DNA from: Cytophagaceae bacterium
Lineage (GTDB): Bacteria; Bacteroidota; Bacteroidia; Cytophagales; Spirosomataceae
NCBI GenBank assembly: GCA_027486845.1
Contig: JAIXOL010000068.1
Span: 1 to 64,000, forward strand
Direction: 5' to 3'
Length of the DNA stretch: 64,000 nucleotides
Numbering within the stretch: position 1 is the stretch's first letter; each line of letters begins with the position of its first letter. A program made the translations under genes and the position numbers. The notes under the pieces are model-generated. The model did no database searches and was not told the DNA's origin. It saw nothing but the letters and a program-made list of their open reading frames with translations. Shown here piece by piece: positions 42,845 to 51,527 of this stretch.

Positions 42845-43777
42845 TTACTTAGCTGGAGTAATAACAATGTTTCTGTATTCAATTGGGCCATGGTCGCCTT
42901 GGAAGAAAATTGGACCAGGTTCGCCTTCGTTGCTATCTAAAGCACCGCCCGTAATTCCAGGAATTTCATTTTTATAGATGATTGTTTTGCCGTTCAAAAC
43001 AACTGTAACTACTCTTCCTACCAATGTAATATCAAAACTTTGCCATTCGCCTGCTGCTTTTGCTGGCATTTCGAGCGGAGCGATAAAACCATAAACAGCA
43101 CCCAGTTGGTCTTTTAGTGGTTCACGACCTTTGCTATCAGTTACTTGTACTTCGTAGCGACCTCTTAGGTAAACTCCACTATTACTTTCTTCAGGGTACT
43201 TAAACTCAACGTGTAGTTTAAAATCTTTGAAAGTTTTAACCGTACGAAGATTAGCACCTGATTTTGGACTTTTCAGAATACCGTTTTCTACAACCCATTG
43301 GTTTTCGCCACTTACAACTTGCCAGCCATCAAGATTTTTACCGTTGAAAAGTTTGATTGGCGTTCCCCAAACTGGGTTTATCGTGCTATTTAACTTGGGA
43401 GCTCTAACCCCAACCCAACTTAATGTTTCGCCACTTGGCGTGTTCATTGTGCCTGTTAGTTTATCATCTTTCAAAACAGCCTCAACTGACAAGTCTTTTT
43501 CGGCTCTATCCCATTGTGGTGGAATTGAGAATGACATTTTATCATCAGCGAAATTGAGTCGAGAAATTGGCCTAGCACTTCCGCCATCTCCCACAAAATG
43601 ACCATTTAGGTATTTTACACCCGAATGATTTACTTCTAACCAAGATGGCACTTTTTTATCACCTTTGGTAATCGTAATGTCCCAACGCCCTTCAATACTT
43701 TTGATTGGGGCAAGTTGTGCCATGAGGGAGTTGCTGATAAGGATTGCTCCTAAAATTTTTACATAGTTTTGCTTCAT
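42845..43777 (-). CDS. Secreted DUF1080 (3-keto-disaccharide hydrolase fold) protein
   Basis: From the MKQNYVKILGAIL start the protein has 310 residues with a signal peptide ending in LMAQ; a longer start would put 17 residues before the signal. An N-terminal beta-rich region (about 25-140) is followed by the concanavalin-like DUF1080 domain (about 145-310: GWQVVSGENQWVVENGILKS, FKYPEESNSGVYLRGRYEVQ). DUF1080 proteins have been linked to hydrolysis of 3-keto-glycosides; activity here is inferred. A second DUF1080 gene lies 13 kb away. Confidence 0.85.
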   Translation of the reverse strand: MKQNYVKILGAILISNSLMAQLAPIKSIEGRWDITITKGDKKVPSWLEVNHSGVKYLNGHFVGDGGSARPISRLNFADDKMSFSIPPQWDRAEKDLSVEAVLKDDKLTGTMNTPSGETLSWVGVRAPKLNSTINPVWGTPIKLFNGKNLDGWQVVSGENQWVVENGILKSPKSGANLRTVKTFKDFKLHVEFKYPEESNSGVYLRGRYEVQVTDSKGREPLKDQLGAVYGFIAPLEMPAKAAGEWQSFDITLVGRVVTVVLNGKTIIYKNEIPGITGGALDSNEGEPGPIFFQGDHGPIEYRNIVITPAK

Positions 43778-43873
43778 GTTTGTTTTTGGTTGAATAGAAA
43801 ATTTGGTTAAAATTGGATTATAGCACAATTTTCTAAATTGTAAACTTTGAACGAATTAAAATCTAAAAATGGG

Positions 43874-44012
43874 GCATCGCACCTAAATATTTGTAGCTGA
43901 AAAGGTAAACCAATTATAAGTTGCATCGCACCGTAATATTGCGTTGCAATGCAACTTACAATTGAGTTTTTTTTGCAAATTACCACAAATATTTAGCCGT
44001 TCTACGGCTAAA
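43874..44012. repeat. Repeats and hairpins in the spacer upstream of the first DUF1080 gene
   Basis: GCATCGCACC occurs at 43874-43883 and 43923-43932. AAGTTGCAT/ATGCAACTT (43918-43957) and TTTAGCCG/CGGCTAAA (43992-44012) form two hairpins. They lie in a 286-base gap between same-strand genes and may end the BNR-protein transcript or be intergenic repeats. Confidence 0.5.
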
Positions 44013-44063
44013 GTTCATAATCTGTCTAACCTTAGATATAATTTAGAAAATTGTGCCACAAAT

Positions 44064-47000
44064 TTACTTCTTCGTTTCTTCAAAACCCATGTCTTCGTAC
44101 CATTCTTCAAATTCAGATGGCGACGCGGTTGGTTTCGGACTCATTGCTCTGCGTGAGCGACGCTCCGATGCTTTGATTTCAAGGTCTTTTTCTACTTTAT
44201 CGCCGTTGAGTTCGATGATAACTTTATATTTCGCTGGACGGAAATATATCTTTTTATCATCAGCGAGTTCTAATTTTATATCTTTATCGTCTTTTTTCTT
44301 TACATCGTTCAAATACTTTTCGTAATCACCTTTTGAGGCTAAATCAATTGCTTGGTCGAAGTTTAGGTAATTTAAACCAGCTTCAGCATCGTCAGTAATA
44401 TTTTTAATTATTAAACCCTTATCAGTTTGAATTTTAATCGTTGCCTTTCCTGCTGCTTTTGCGTAGTAAGTAATGTTATATTTACGTTCTTCTGGCTCAG
44501 CATATTTATCAAACATTTTGCCCCAAGAAGCATTATAATTGATTGTTGATAAATCGTATAAATACACATTTTTGGATAAAACATCGCTATTCAATGCTTG
44601 TAATGGTTTCACATCAGCAATATAAATTGAACGTCCATGCGTGCCGACTACCAATTCATTTTCTCTTGGGTGAATCACCAAATCGTGGATTGAGACACTT
44701 GGCATTCCGTCGCCATTGCCACGCATGAAGGTTTTGCCTTTATCCATCGAAATATACAAACCGTTATCGGTTCCAATATAAATGATATTCGCATTTTTCG
44801 GGTCTTCTTTCACAACGTTGATTGGCTCGGCTGGCAAATCGGTACCGATTGCTTGCCAATTTTGACCGTAATCAGTCGAAACAAACAAATATGGTTTGAA
44901 ATGGTCAGCACGATAAGCGTTTAGTGAAGCATAAACCGTTCCTTCAGCATGAGCCGAAACCGAAATCCCACTTACCCAAAGGTTTTGTTTATCCATGATT
45001 TTGCTGAAAGTATAACCACCATCTTTCGAGACATAAATCAACCCATCGTCAGAACCTGTATAAATCAAACCAAATCTACTCGGTGATTCTTCGATAGTTG
45101 TAAGAGTTCCGAAAGGTACATCGCCTTCTTTGCGGCCACGGGTCAAATCTCCCGAAAGGGTTTTGAAAGTATCTCCTTTATCAAAACTTCTATGGAATTT
45201 ATTTGAACCAAAATAGATAATATCTTGATTATGGCGTGAAATCGTAAGCGGAGATTCCCAATTAAAACGGAAAGGTGCTTCGCCTAATTCACGTGGAACT
45301 TCCAATCTTTTGCGTTCGTTGGTTGCTTTATTGATTCTGAAATAGTTTCCAAACTGAAAACCTGCGTAAACAGTATTATTATCTCGCCAATCGACTTGTA
45401 CTTGCATTCCATCGCCACCGAGCAAGAATTTATAGCCATCACCATTATCGAAAATGCCATAGTTATAATCAAACGAATTGGTTGATGAACCAAACCAAAC
45501 GCCATTATCTTGCAAGCCACCATAAACATTATAAGGTTTGGCCATATCGACCGACACGTGGTAAAGCTGTCCTACAGGAATTGAATTTGCCTTAAACCAA
45601 GTTTTACCGTCGTCATATGTAATATTTATTCCGCCATCGTTTCCGTTGATATAATGTTTAGGATTTTTCGGGTCGAACCACAAAGCGTGGTGGTCGGAGT
45701 GTACGTTTTCTCGCTCAATACTTTTGAAACTTTTACCGCCATCTTCCGAACGCACGATTGGCACACCGACAATCACGATTTTCTTATCATCGGTTGGGTC
45801 AACCCAAATTTGTCCAAAATAGTAGCCATAAGTAAAGTAAATATTTTCCAAATAATCGGCATGTGTGCGTTTCCAAGTTGCACCAGCATCCTCACTTCGG
45901 TACACCTCTGCTCCTGTTACTTGCGTATCGAACAAATCATTATTGCCATTGTAAGTATATTCGTAAATATCTTGTACCTTAATTTTATCGGCTTTTAAGT
46001 CTTCTTTGAACACCTTTGCCGTAAATTTTTCAGGAAAACCTTGTCCATCTAAATATTCATTGATAGTCGCATCGCTCAAAGCCAAAAACTCATCTTTGGT
46101 GATGGTTTTCATTCTTTTTGTGGTCAGACGGCTGGCATCTTCTTTTTCTTCTTTCTTTGGTCTATTAGCCTGATTATCAATGATTGCGTAAACGATATTC
46201 GGATTTTTTGGATAAACCGCCAAACCTATGCGACCATTGCCAGAACCTGTCGGGAAGCCACTTCCCTCGCCCGAAATCAATTTCCAAGTTTCACCCGCAT
46301 CGGTACTTTTATAAATACCCGATTCCTTGCCCCCTTCTACAAAATTCCATGCTGTACGTTCTTTGTACCACATAGTTGCATATAGAATATTGGCATTATT
46401 TGGGTCGAGTTTTACATCTATCGCACCCGTGTTTTCGTTGATGTAAAGCGTTTGTTTCCAAGTTTTACCGCCATCGGTGGTTTTATACATTCCACGCTCT
46501 TTGTTTGGTGAATACAAATGTCCCAAAACCGCCGCCCAAGCAATATTTGGGTCGGTTGGGTGCAAAGCAATTCGCCCAACGTGGTGCGACTCAGGCAAGC
46601 CAAGATACTCCCAAGTTTTACCATTATTGGTTGATTTGTACATTCCTACGCCCGAATACGAAGATCGACTTGAATTATTTTCGCCCGTACCAATCCAAAT
46701 AGTGCGAGTTTTCCAGTCAACGGCAATATCGCCGATTGTTATAACTGCCTCATTATCAAATATTGGCGAGAAAGATTGACCGTTATTGACAGTATGCCAA
46801 AGCCCACCTGAAGCGTAGGCGGCATAAAACTCGGTTGGGTTCTCAGGATTTGCATCAATATCTACAATACGGCCACTCATAACGGTTGGACCAACATTTC
46901 TGAATTTCAGATTTTTTACGAGCGATGCTTCTTGCAATTTTTTGCGTTGCTCATAACCTGCCATTCGCTCAGTAGCTGATGTTGGAGAAACTGCATCGGC

Positions 47001-47105
47001 GGTGACTACTGGAGCTGTTTCAGCTATAACTTTCTTCTTTTTCTGGGAAAAACCAGCAAAACAAGTGATTGATAGCAAGGTGATTAGGGTTAGTTGTTTT
47101 TTCAT
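44064..47105 (-). CDS. Exported BNR/Asp-box beta-propeller protein
   Basis: This 1013-residue protein has a signal peptide ending in FSQ and a chain of BNR/sortilin-type repeats (about 60-800), with many 'S-x-D-x-G-x-T-W' boxes such as STDAGETW, SEDAGATW and SKDGGYTF. A C-terminal region (about 850-1013) is beta-rich and then acidic to basic. Such proteins resemble the VPS10/sialidase-like exported glycosyl hydrolase family of Bacteroidota, but no catalytic set is clear. It may bind or process extracellular polymers. It stands between the DUF1080 and gamma-glutamyltransferase genes, all exported and on the same strand. Confidence 0.85.
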   Translation of the reverse strand: MKKQLTLITLLSITCFAGFSQKKKKVIAETAPVVTADAVSPTSATERMAGYEQRKKLQEASLVKNLKFRNVGPTVMSGRIVDIDANPENPTEFYAAYASGGLWHTVNNGQSFSPIFDNEAVITIGDIAVDWKTRTIWIGTGENNSSRSSYSGVGMYKSTNNGKTWEYLGLPESHHVGRIALHPTDPNIAWAAVLGHLYSPNKERGMYKTTDGGKTWKQTLYINENTGAIDVKLDPNNANILYATMWYKERTAWNFVEGGKESGIYKSTDAGETWKLISGEGSGFPTGSGNGRIGLAVYPKNPNIVYAIIDNQANRPKKEEKEDASRLTTKRMKTITKDEFLALSDATINEYLDGQGFPEKFTAKVFKEDLKADKIKVQDIYEYTYNGNNDLFDTQVTGAEVYRSEDAGATWKRTHADYLENIYFTYGYYFGQIWVDPTDDKKIVIVGVPIVRSEDGGKSFKSIERENVHSDHHALWFDPKNPKHYINGNDGGINITYDDGKTWFKANSIPVGQLYHVSVDMAKPYNVYGGLQDNGVWFGSSTNSFDYNYGIFDNGDGYKFLLGGDGMQVQVDWRDNNTVYAGFQFGNYFRINKATNERKRLEVPRELGEAPFRFNWESPLTISRHNQDIIYFGSNKFHRSFDKGDTFKTLSGDLTRGRKEGDVPFGTLTTIEESPSRFGLIYTGSDDGLIYVSKDGGYTFSKIMDKQNLWVSGISVSAHAEGTVYASLNAYRADHFKPYLFVSTDYGQNWQAIGTDLPAEPINVVKEDPKNANIIYIGTDNGLYISMDKGKTFMRGNGDGMPSVSIHDLVIHPRENELVVGTHGRSIYIADVKPLQALNSDVLSKNVYLYDLSTINYNASWGKMFDKYAEPEERKYNITYYAKAAGKATIKIQTDKGLIIKNITDDAEAGLNYLNFDQAIDLASKGDYEKYLNDVKKKDDKDIKLELADDKKIYFRPAKYKVIIELNGDKVEKDLEIKASERRSRRAMSPKPTASPSEFEEWYEDMGFEETKK

Positions 47106-47230
47106 TTTTTATGTTTGAAGTGTTTTATTTAAGTTTATTTTTTTTGTAGAACAACCGCATCATGCTCCAACTTATAAATTGTTTCGTGTTTAGGAAATAA
47201 TTTACAAATTTGTTGAACAATAGCTAAAAA

Positions 47231-48925
47231 TCAAAACCCAGCCGCCTGACCATCTTTTCGAGATTCTGATGCTCCGAAATAAACCTTTCGCACAGAGTCA
47301 TAACGAATCGCTTGATAACCACCATATTGGCCAAGCGTATAGCCAACTTTATGACCTTTTTGCATCAAACCTCTGATGGTTTCATAAGGTATCCCCGACT
47401 CCATCGTTATCATACCTACGCCTTCCATTGGCTCGCCCGTTGGCTCTGACGAACCATCGTGGTTGAGTCTCGGGGCATCGCCTGCTTCTTGAAGATTCAT
47501 GCCGAAATCTACCACATCCATAATTATCTGTACGTGTCCCATTGGCTGAAATGCCCCACCCATTACGCCAAAACTCATAAATGGCTTACCATCTTTGGTT
47601 ACAAATGCAGGAATAATTGTCTGAAACGGACGCTTGTGCGGAGCATAAGTATTGTTTTCGCCTTCTTTCAAATTATATAATTCGCCACGGTCTTGGAAAA
47701 TAAACCCTAAACCATCGGCCATCATTCCTGAACCAAAACCACGATAATTACTTTGTATCAATGAAACCATATTTCCGTCTTTGTCAGCAACTGTTAAATA
47801 AATTGTATCACCTTCACGCAAAGCTGGATTTCCTGCATCGTAGTGAGTAGCTGCTTTATTTGGGTCGATAAGTTTACGTCTTTCGGCCGCATATTCTTTC
47901 GAGATTAATGATTTTACTGGAATTTTAGCAAATTCGGGGTCGGCATAGAATTTTGCACGGTCTTCAAAAACTAATTTCTTAGCTTCGGTGAAAAGATGCA
48001 CGTGTTCGGTGCTTCCGTAAGGTATTTTCGAGAAATCATAAGCTTCCAAAATATTGAGCATCTGCAAAGCGGCAATTCCTTGTCCGTTTGGTGGTAATTC
48101 CCAAACATCATAGCCACGATAATTAGTTGAAACAGGCTCAATCCAAGTTGAAGTATGGTCGGCAAGGTCTTTTGCACTCAAAAAACCACCGTTTTTCTTC
48201 ATAAAACCATCAATCGTCTGAGCAATTTCCCCTTTATAAAAAGCATCACGACCGCCTTTGGCGATTTTTTCTAAAGTATTTGCCAAGTTTGGATTTTTGA
48301 AAACATCTCCCCTCTTTGGCACTTCTCCATTCGGATAATAATGTTCTTTTATGTTCGGAAAACTTCCATACAACCGTGGAACATTTCTCAAACTCATCGC
48401 CAGCTCGTCATGCACAGGAAAACCGTTTCGGCCATAACTGATAGCGTGCGACAATATTTTTTCCATTGGCAACTTACCAAACTTTTTGTGTAACTCAAAC
48501 CAACCATCCACACAACCTGGTACGCTGATTGGCAAAGGACCTGTGGCAGGAATGTGAGTTAAACCTCTTTTTTTAAATTCTTCTAAAGTCAAAGAGTATG
48601 GTGAGCGACCAGAACCATTCAGGCCATAGAGTTTTTGAGATTTAGCATCCCATACTATGGCGAAAATATCTCCTCCGATTCCATTTACGTGTGGTTCGAC
48701 CATTCCTTCCATAGCGTTAGCGGCAATGGCGGCATCAACTGCACTTCCTCCTGCACGAAGAATCTCCACAGCGGCTTGGGTCGAAAGTGGGTGCGACGTA
48801 CAGACCATGCCGTTTTGTGCCATTACTTCGGAGCGGCCAGCCCATGTCTTACCGTACATTCGGTCTTGGGCAAAACTGGAAATTGAAAAAATAAAAAGTG
48901 AAATGACGGTTAGGTGTTTTTTCAT
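47231..48925 (-). CDS. ggt: Gamma-glutamyltransferase
   Basis: The MKKHLTVISL start gives 564 residues with a typical signal peptide ending in SFAQ; in-frame upstream ATGs would lengthen the charged leader. The Ntn-hydrolase precursor cuts itself before T374 in EGDTIYLTVAD, and GGxG-type segments GFGSG (396-400) and GVMGGAFQ follow. It removes gamma-glutamyl groups from glutathione and peptides in the periplasm. The sequence is of the acylase-like branch common in Bacteroidota, so a cephalosporin or other gamma-glutamyl substrate is possible. Confidence 0.9.
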   Translation of the reverse strand: MKKHLTVISLFIFSISSFAQDRMYGKTWAGRSEVMAQNGMVCTSHPLSTQAAVEILRAGGSAVDAAIAANAMEGMVEPHVNGIGGDIFAIVWDAKSQKLYGLNGSGRSPYSLTLEEFKKRGLTHIPATGPLPISVPGCVDGWFELHKKFGKLPMEKILSHAISYGRNGFPVHDELAMSLRNVPRLYGSFPNIKEHYYPNGEVPKRGDVFKNPNLANTLEKIAKGGRDAFYKGEIAQTIDGFMKKNGGFLSAKDLADHTSTWIEPVSTNYRGYDVWELPPNGQGIAALQMLNILEAYDFSKIPYGSTEHVHLFTEAKKLVFEDRAKFYADPEFAKIPVKSLISKEYAAERRKLIDPNKAATHYDAGNPALREGDTIYLTVADKDGNMVSLIQSNYRGFGSGMMADGLGFIFQDRGELYNLKEGENNTYAPHKRPFQTIIPAFVTKDGKPFMSFGVMGGAFQPMGHVQIIMDVVDFGMNLQEAGDAPRLNHDGSSEPTGEPMEGVGMITMESGIPYETIRGLMQKGHKVGYTLGQYGGYQAIRYDSVRKVYFGASESRKDGQAAGF

Positions 48926-49120
48926 ATAGTTTGTTAAATTTTTCATAAATATAATTTTTTTAGACACCGCTTCCAACCAAATTCTATAAACCAGAATCAA
49001 TATTGTTGAAAAGGGTAATTTACTCAGACAGAAACATCTTGTTTCGTCGTGGGAGGAGAGGTAAGTAATTTTTTGTGATTCTCACTTTTTTCTTCTCCCC
49101 GACAAACTGAGTTTTTTAGT

Positions 49121-49146
49121 TCACAGTCCTTCGGCCACGGACGACA
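49121..49146 (-). repeat. GGACTG/GTCGTCC-type intergenic repeat
   Basis: On the minus strand this stretch contains TGTCGTCCGT, also found at 1347-1356, and GGACTGTGA. GTCC and GGAC can pair. It lies in the 256-base divergent spacer before the lipoprotein genes. Confidence 0.4.
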
Positions 49147-49181
49147 ATTTTTATAATTATTAAATCTACAAATTTACAAAA

Positions 49182-49589
49182 ATGAATAAACCAAGTTTTC
49201 TTTTGGTTTTCGCCGCCTTATTTGCATTTTCTTGTACAAATGAGGGAGTTTTGACAACAGCAACAAGTACTTCATTAGCTGGCGATTGGCGTTGGGTTTT
49301 GTCAAAGGGCGGAATTGCAGGTACAACTATCACTCCTACTTCGGCTGGATATCAGTTGAAGCTTGTTCTTACTTCCGATTTTAAATTCTCGCTATATAAA
49401 AGTGCGGTTTTAGAAAAATCAGGGACTTATGAAATCATCAAAGCAAAATCAATTTACAAAATAGAATTGGTTGATTTTATAAAGTTTAGCGATGGCACAT
49501 CTTTCGTAATCATGAGCCATTCAGACGATGAGCTTTCACTCGCCGATAATATTTATGATGGTTTTAGTGATGTTTATAAACAAATTTAA
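49182..49589 (+). CDS. Small lipoprotein, lipocalin-like
   Basis: This 135-residue protein has a lipoprotein signal (lipobox F-S-C at about 18) and a small beta-rich domain with the opening LAGDWRWVLSKGGIAG and later VLEKSGTYEI, a pattern of META/lipocalin-like domains. Its function is unknown. The next gene also encodes a small lipoprotein with a 'LLGQWKF' opening, so they look like diverged paralogues. The gap to it is 10 bases. Confidence 0.75.
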   Translation: MNKPSFLLVFAALFAFSCTNEGVLTTATSTSLAGDWRWVLSKGGIAGTTITPTSAGYQLKLVLTSDFKFSLYKSAVLEKSGTYEIIKAKSIYKIELVDFIKFSDGTSFVIMSHSDDELSLADNIYDGFSDVYKQI

Positions 49590-49599
49590 AAGTAAATCC

Positions 49600-50052
49600 A
49601 TGAAATATTTGTTAAAATTAATTTTAATCAACACTTTTCTTTTAAGTGCATGTTCAAAAGAAATGGTAGAAGCAGATGCTATGAAAAACAGTGCATTGAG
49701 ACAGTCTGAACTGCTCGGTCAATGGAAATTTAAAAGTTATGCCGATGGTAAAACTCCTGCTTTCGATGTTACGCTCGAAATCAAAGATGAAGCAGGTAAA
49801 TATGCTTTCAGCGGTCGTTCGTCGGTGAATTTTTATTTTACATCTCCCAAAATTGACGAAAGCAAAAAGACTATTTCAATTGAAGATGTAGGAAGTACCA
49901 AAATAGCAGGTACGTTCGAAGCCAATCAGTTTGAAGCGGCCTACTACGAAAACCTCCGAAATGTTGAGCGTTACGAATTGAAAGATAAAAATACACTCGT
50001 TTTTTATCTTTCAAAGCCTACAAAAGAGGCGATGTTCTTTGAAAAGAAATAA
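49600..50052 (+). CDS. Small lipoprotein of the same style
   Basis: The MKYLLKLILI start gives 150 residues with a lipobox L-S-A-C (cysteine near 17). An upstream start would overlap the previous gene and place a hydrophobic stretch out of order. The domain begins ELLGQWKFKSYADG and is beta-rich, in the manner of META/HslJ-like lipoproteins. Function is unknown. It sits between a similar lipoprotein and a lipoprotein serpin, suggesting a short run of envelope proteins. Confidence 0.75.
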   Translation: MKYLLKLILINTFLLSACSKEMVEADAMKNSALRQSELLGQWKFKSYADGKTPAFDVTLEIKDEAGKYAFSGRSSVNFYFTSPKIDESKKTISIEDVGSTKIAGTFEANQFEAAYYENLRNVERYELKDKNTLVFYLSKPTKEAMFFEKK

Positions 50053-50065
50053 ACAAATTCAAAAC

Positions 50066-50126
50066 AAGGAAGTCTTCACTTGGCGGCATTCGCTAAAAGA
50101 GAATTTCGCACGTCGAAGACTTCCTT
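50066..50126. repeat. Inverted repeat just upstream of the serpin gene
   Basis: AAGGAAGTCTTC and GAAGACTTCCTT pair perfectly across a 37-base loop. The 3' arm ends 13 bases before the serpin start codon. The arms resemble the terminator arms after ilvC and the first DUF1080 gene. Without a T-run it may instead affect translation. Confidence 0.6.
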
Positions 50127-50139
50127 AAAATCTAAAAAA

Positions 50140-51351
50140 ATGAAAAATTTATTAAATCTAACCTTCGCCGGGGCATTATTTTTGATGGCTACTAGTTGTA
50201 ATGATTCACATTCGGTGACTCCAAACAAGCAATTACAGACAATTCCAACTACTTTTTCAGACCAATCCAGCGAATTTGCTTTTGATTTCTTGAAAAAACA
50301 CAATTCCGAAGAAAAGGCCGATAAAAATTATTTTGTATCCCCGTTGAGTTTACACGTTGCCCTCGGAATGTTGCTCAACGGTGCCGATGGTAAAACAAAG
50401 GAAGAAATTCAGAAAGGTTTGCGTCTTTCATCTGACTTGACAGCCAATAATAACATTTATAAAAGTTTGATAGAAAGTTTGCCAAATTCAGACCCAAAAG
50501 TGACAAACACAATTGCCAATTCGGTTTGGTATCGCAATAGTTTTACGGTCGAAAAATCTTTTTTAGATGTCTTAAAAACATCTTTCAATGCAACAGTTTC
50601 AGCAGAAGATTTTAATAATACCGCAACTGTTGGCAAAATCAATACATGGGCAAGCGATAATACCAATGGAAAAATCAAAAAAGTGATTGAGCAAATCGAC
50701 CCTTCCCAAGTGATGTTTTTGATGAATGCTCTTTATTTTAAAGGCGATTGGAAGATTCCTTTCAAAGTAGAAAACACTCGTGATGAAAATTTTGTAGGGA
50801 CAATTGGCACGAAAGCAGTAAAAATGATGAATATGCTAGAAAATGTAAAATACGCTAAACGCACTGATTATCAAGCACTTGAATTGGCTTATGGCGAAGG
50901 AAACTATGTTATGACAATTTTACTTCCTAATGAAAAAACACCAGTTAGCAAGGTTATCAACACAATGTCGGGAACTGAGTGGAAAAGTCTGAATACAGCC
51001 TTTTCTGAACAAAAAGTTATTGTTGGTTTGCCAAAATTCACGCTTGAATATGAAACAAATCTCAATAAAGTTCTGGAAAATATGGGAATGCCAACGATGT
51101 TTAGCGATGCGGCTGATTTATCAAAAATTTCTGCTCCTGCTGGAAAGATTAAAGTTGGCTTCGTGAAACAAAATACTTTCGTAGCCATCGACGAAAAAGG
51201 CACAGAAGCAGCGGCCGTAACGACTATCGATATTAAGCTTACCTCTGCTCCAATTTTACCAGAGTTTATCTGTAATCGTCCATTTGCTTTCTTTATCAGC
51301 GAAAAACAATCAAATACTATTCTTTTTGCGGGTAAAATTGTGAATTTATAA
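50140..51351 (+). CDS. Lipoprotein serpin (serine protease inhibitor)
   Basis: The MKNLLNLTFAGALFL start gives 403 residues with lipobox A-T-S-C (C20), so it should be lipid-anchored in the envelope. The serpin fold is complete: FVSPLSLHVALGMLLNGADG, NTIANSVWYR, VMFLMNALYFKG, and the C-terminal NRPFAFFI and FAGKIVN. The hinge DEKGTEAAAVTT has the small residues of inhibitory serpins. By spacing from the hinge, P1 would be Thr in KLTSAP, though the loop is two residues longer than that of antitrypsin. The target protease is unknown. Confidence 0.9.
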   Translation: MKNLLNLTFAGALFLMATSCNDSHSVTPNKQLQTIPTTFSDQSSEFAFDFLKKHNSEEKADKNYFVSPLSLHVALGMLLNGADGKTKEEIQKGLRLSSDLTANNNIYKSLIESLPNSDPKVTNTIANSVWYRNSFTVEKSFLDVLKTSFNATVSAEDFNNTATVGKINTWASDNTNGKIKKVIEQIDPSQVMFLMNALYFKGDWKIPFKVENTRDENFVGTIGTKAVKMMNMLENVKYAKRTDYQALELAYGEGNYVMTILLPNEKTPVSKVINTMSGTEWKSLNTAFSEQKVIVGLPKFTLEYETNLNKVLENMGMPTMFSDAADLSKISAPAGKIKVGFVKQNTFVAIDEKGTEAAAVTTIDIKLTSAPILPEFICNRPFAFFISEKQSNTILFAGKIVNL

Positions 51352-51527
51352 AATTTCCCATAAATTTATAGACGTTTCGTCTCTACAATTTTAAAATTAC
51401 CACAAAGCTTGCCGTAATAATCTTTGTAACCTGTGCCTCTGTGATAAATTTCAATAAATACGGTTTTCTTTGGCTGTGATTCAGTAGAATTTTTATCTTT
51501 ACTAAAAATCAATCAAAGAAAACCAAA

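Noticed and set aside
43227-43601. Antisense open frame of 124 codons inside the first DUF1080 gene
   Set aside because: Fully covered by a strong signal-peptide-bearing gene on the other strand; no motif is present.
48926-49181. Possible structured RNA in the spacer between ggt and the lipoprotein genes
   Set aside because: GGAGGAGA and TCTTCTCCCC words can pair, but the loop is long, the stem is interrupted, and no second example supports it.
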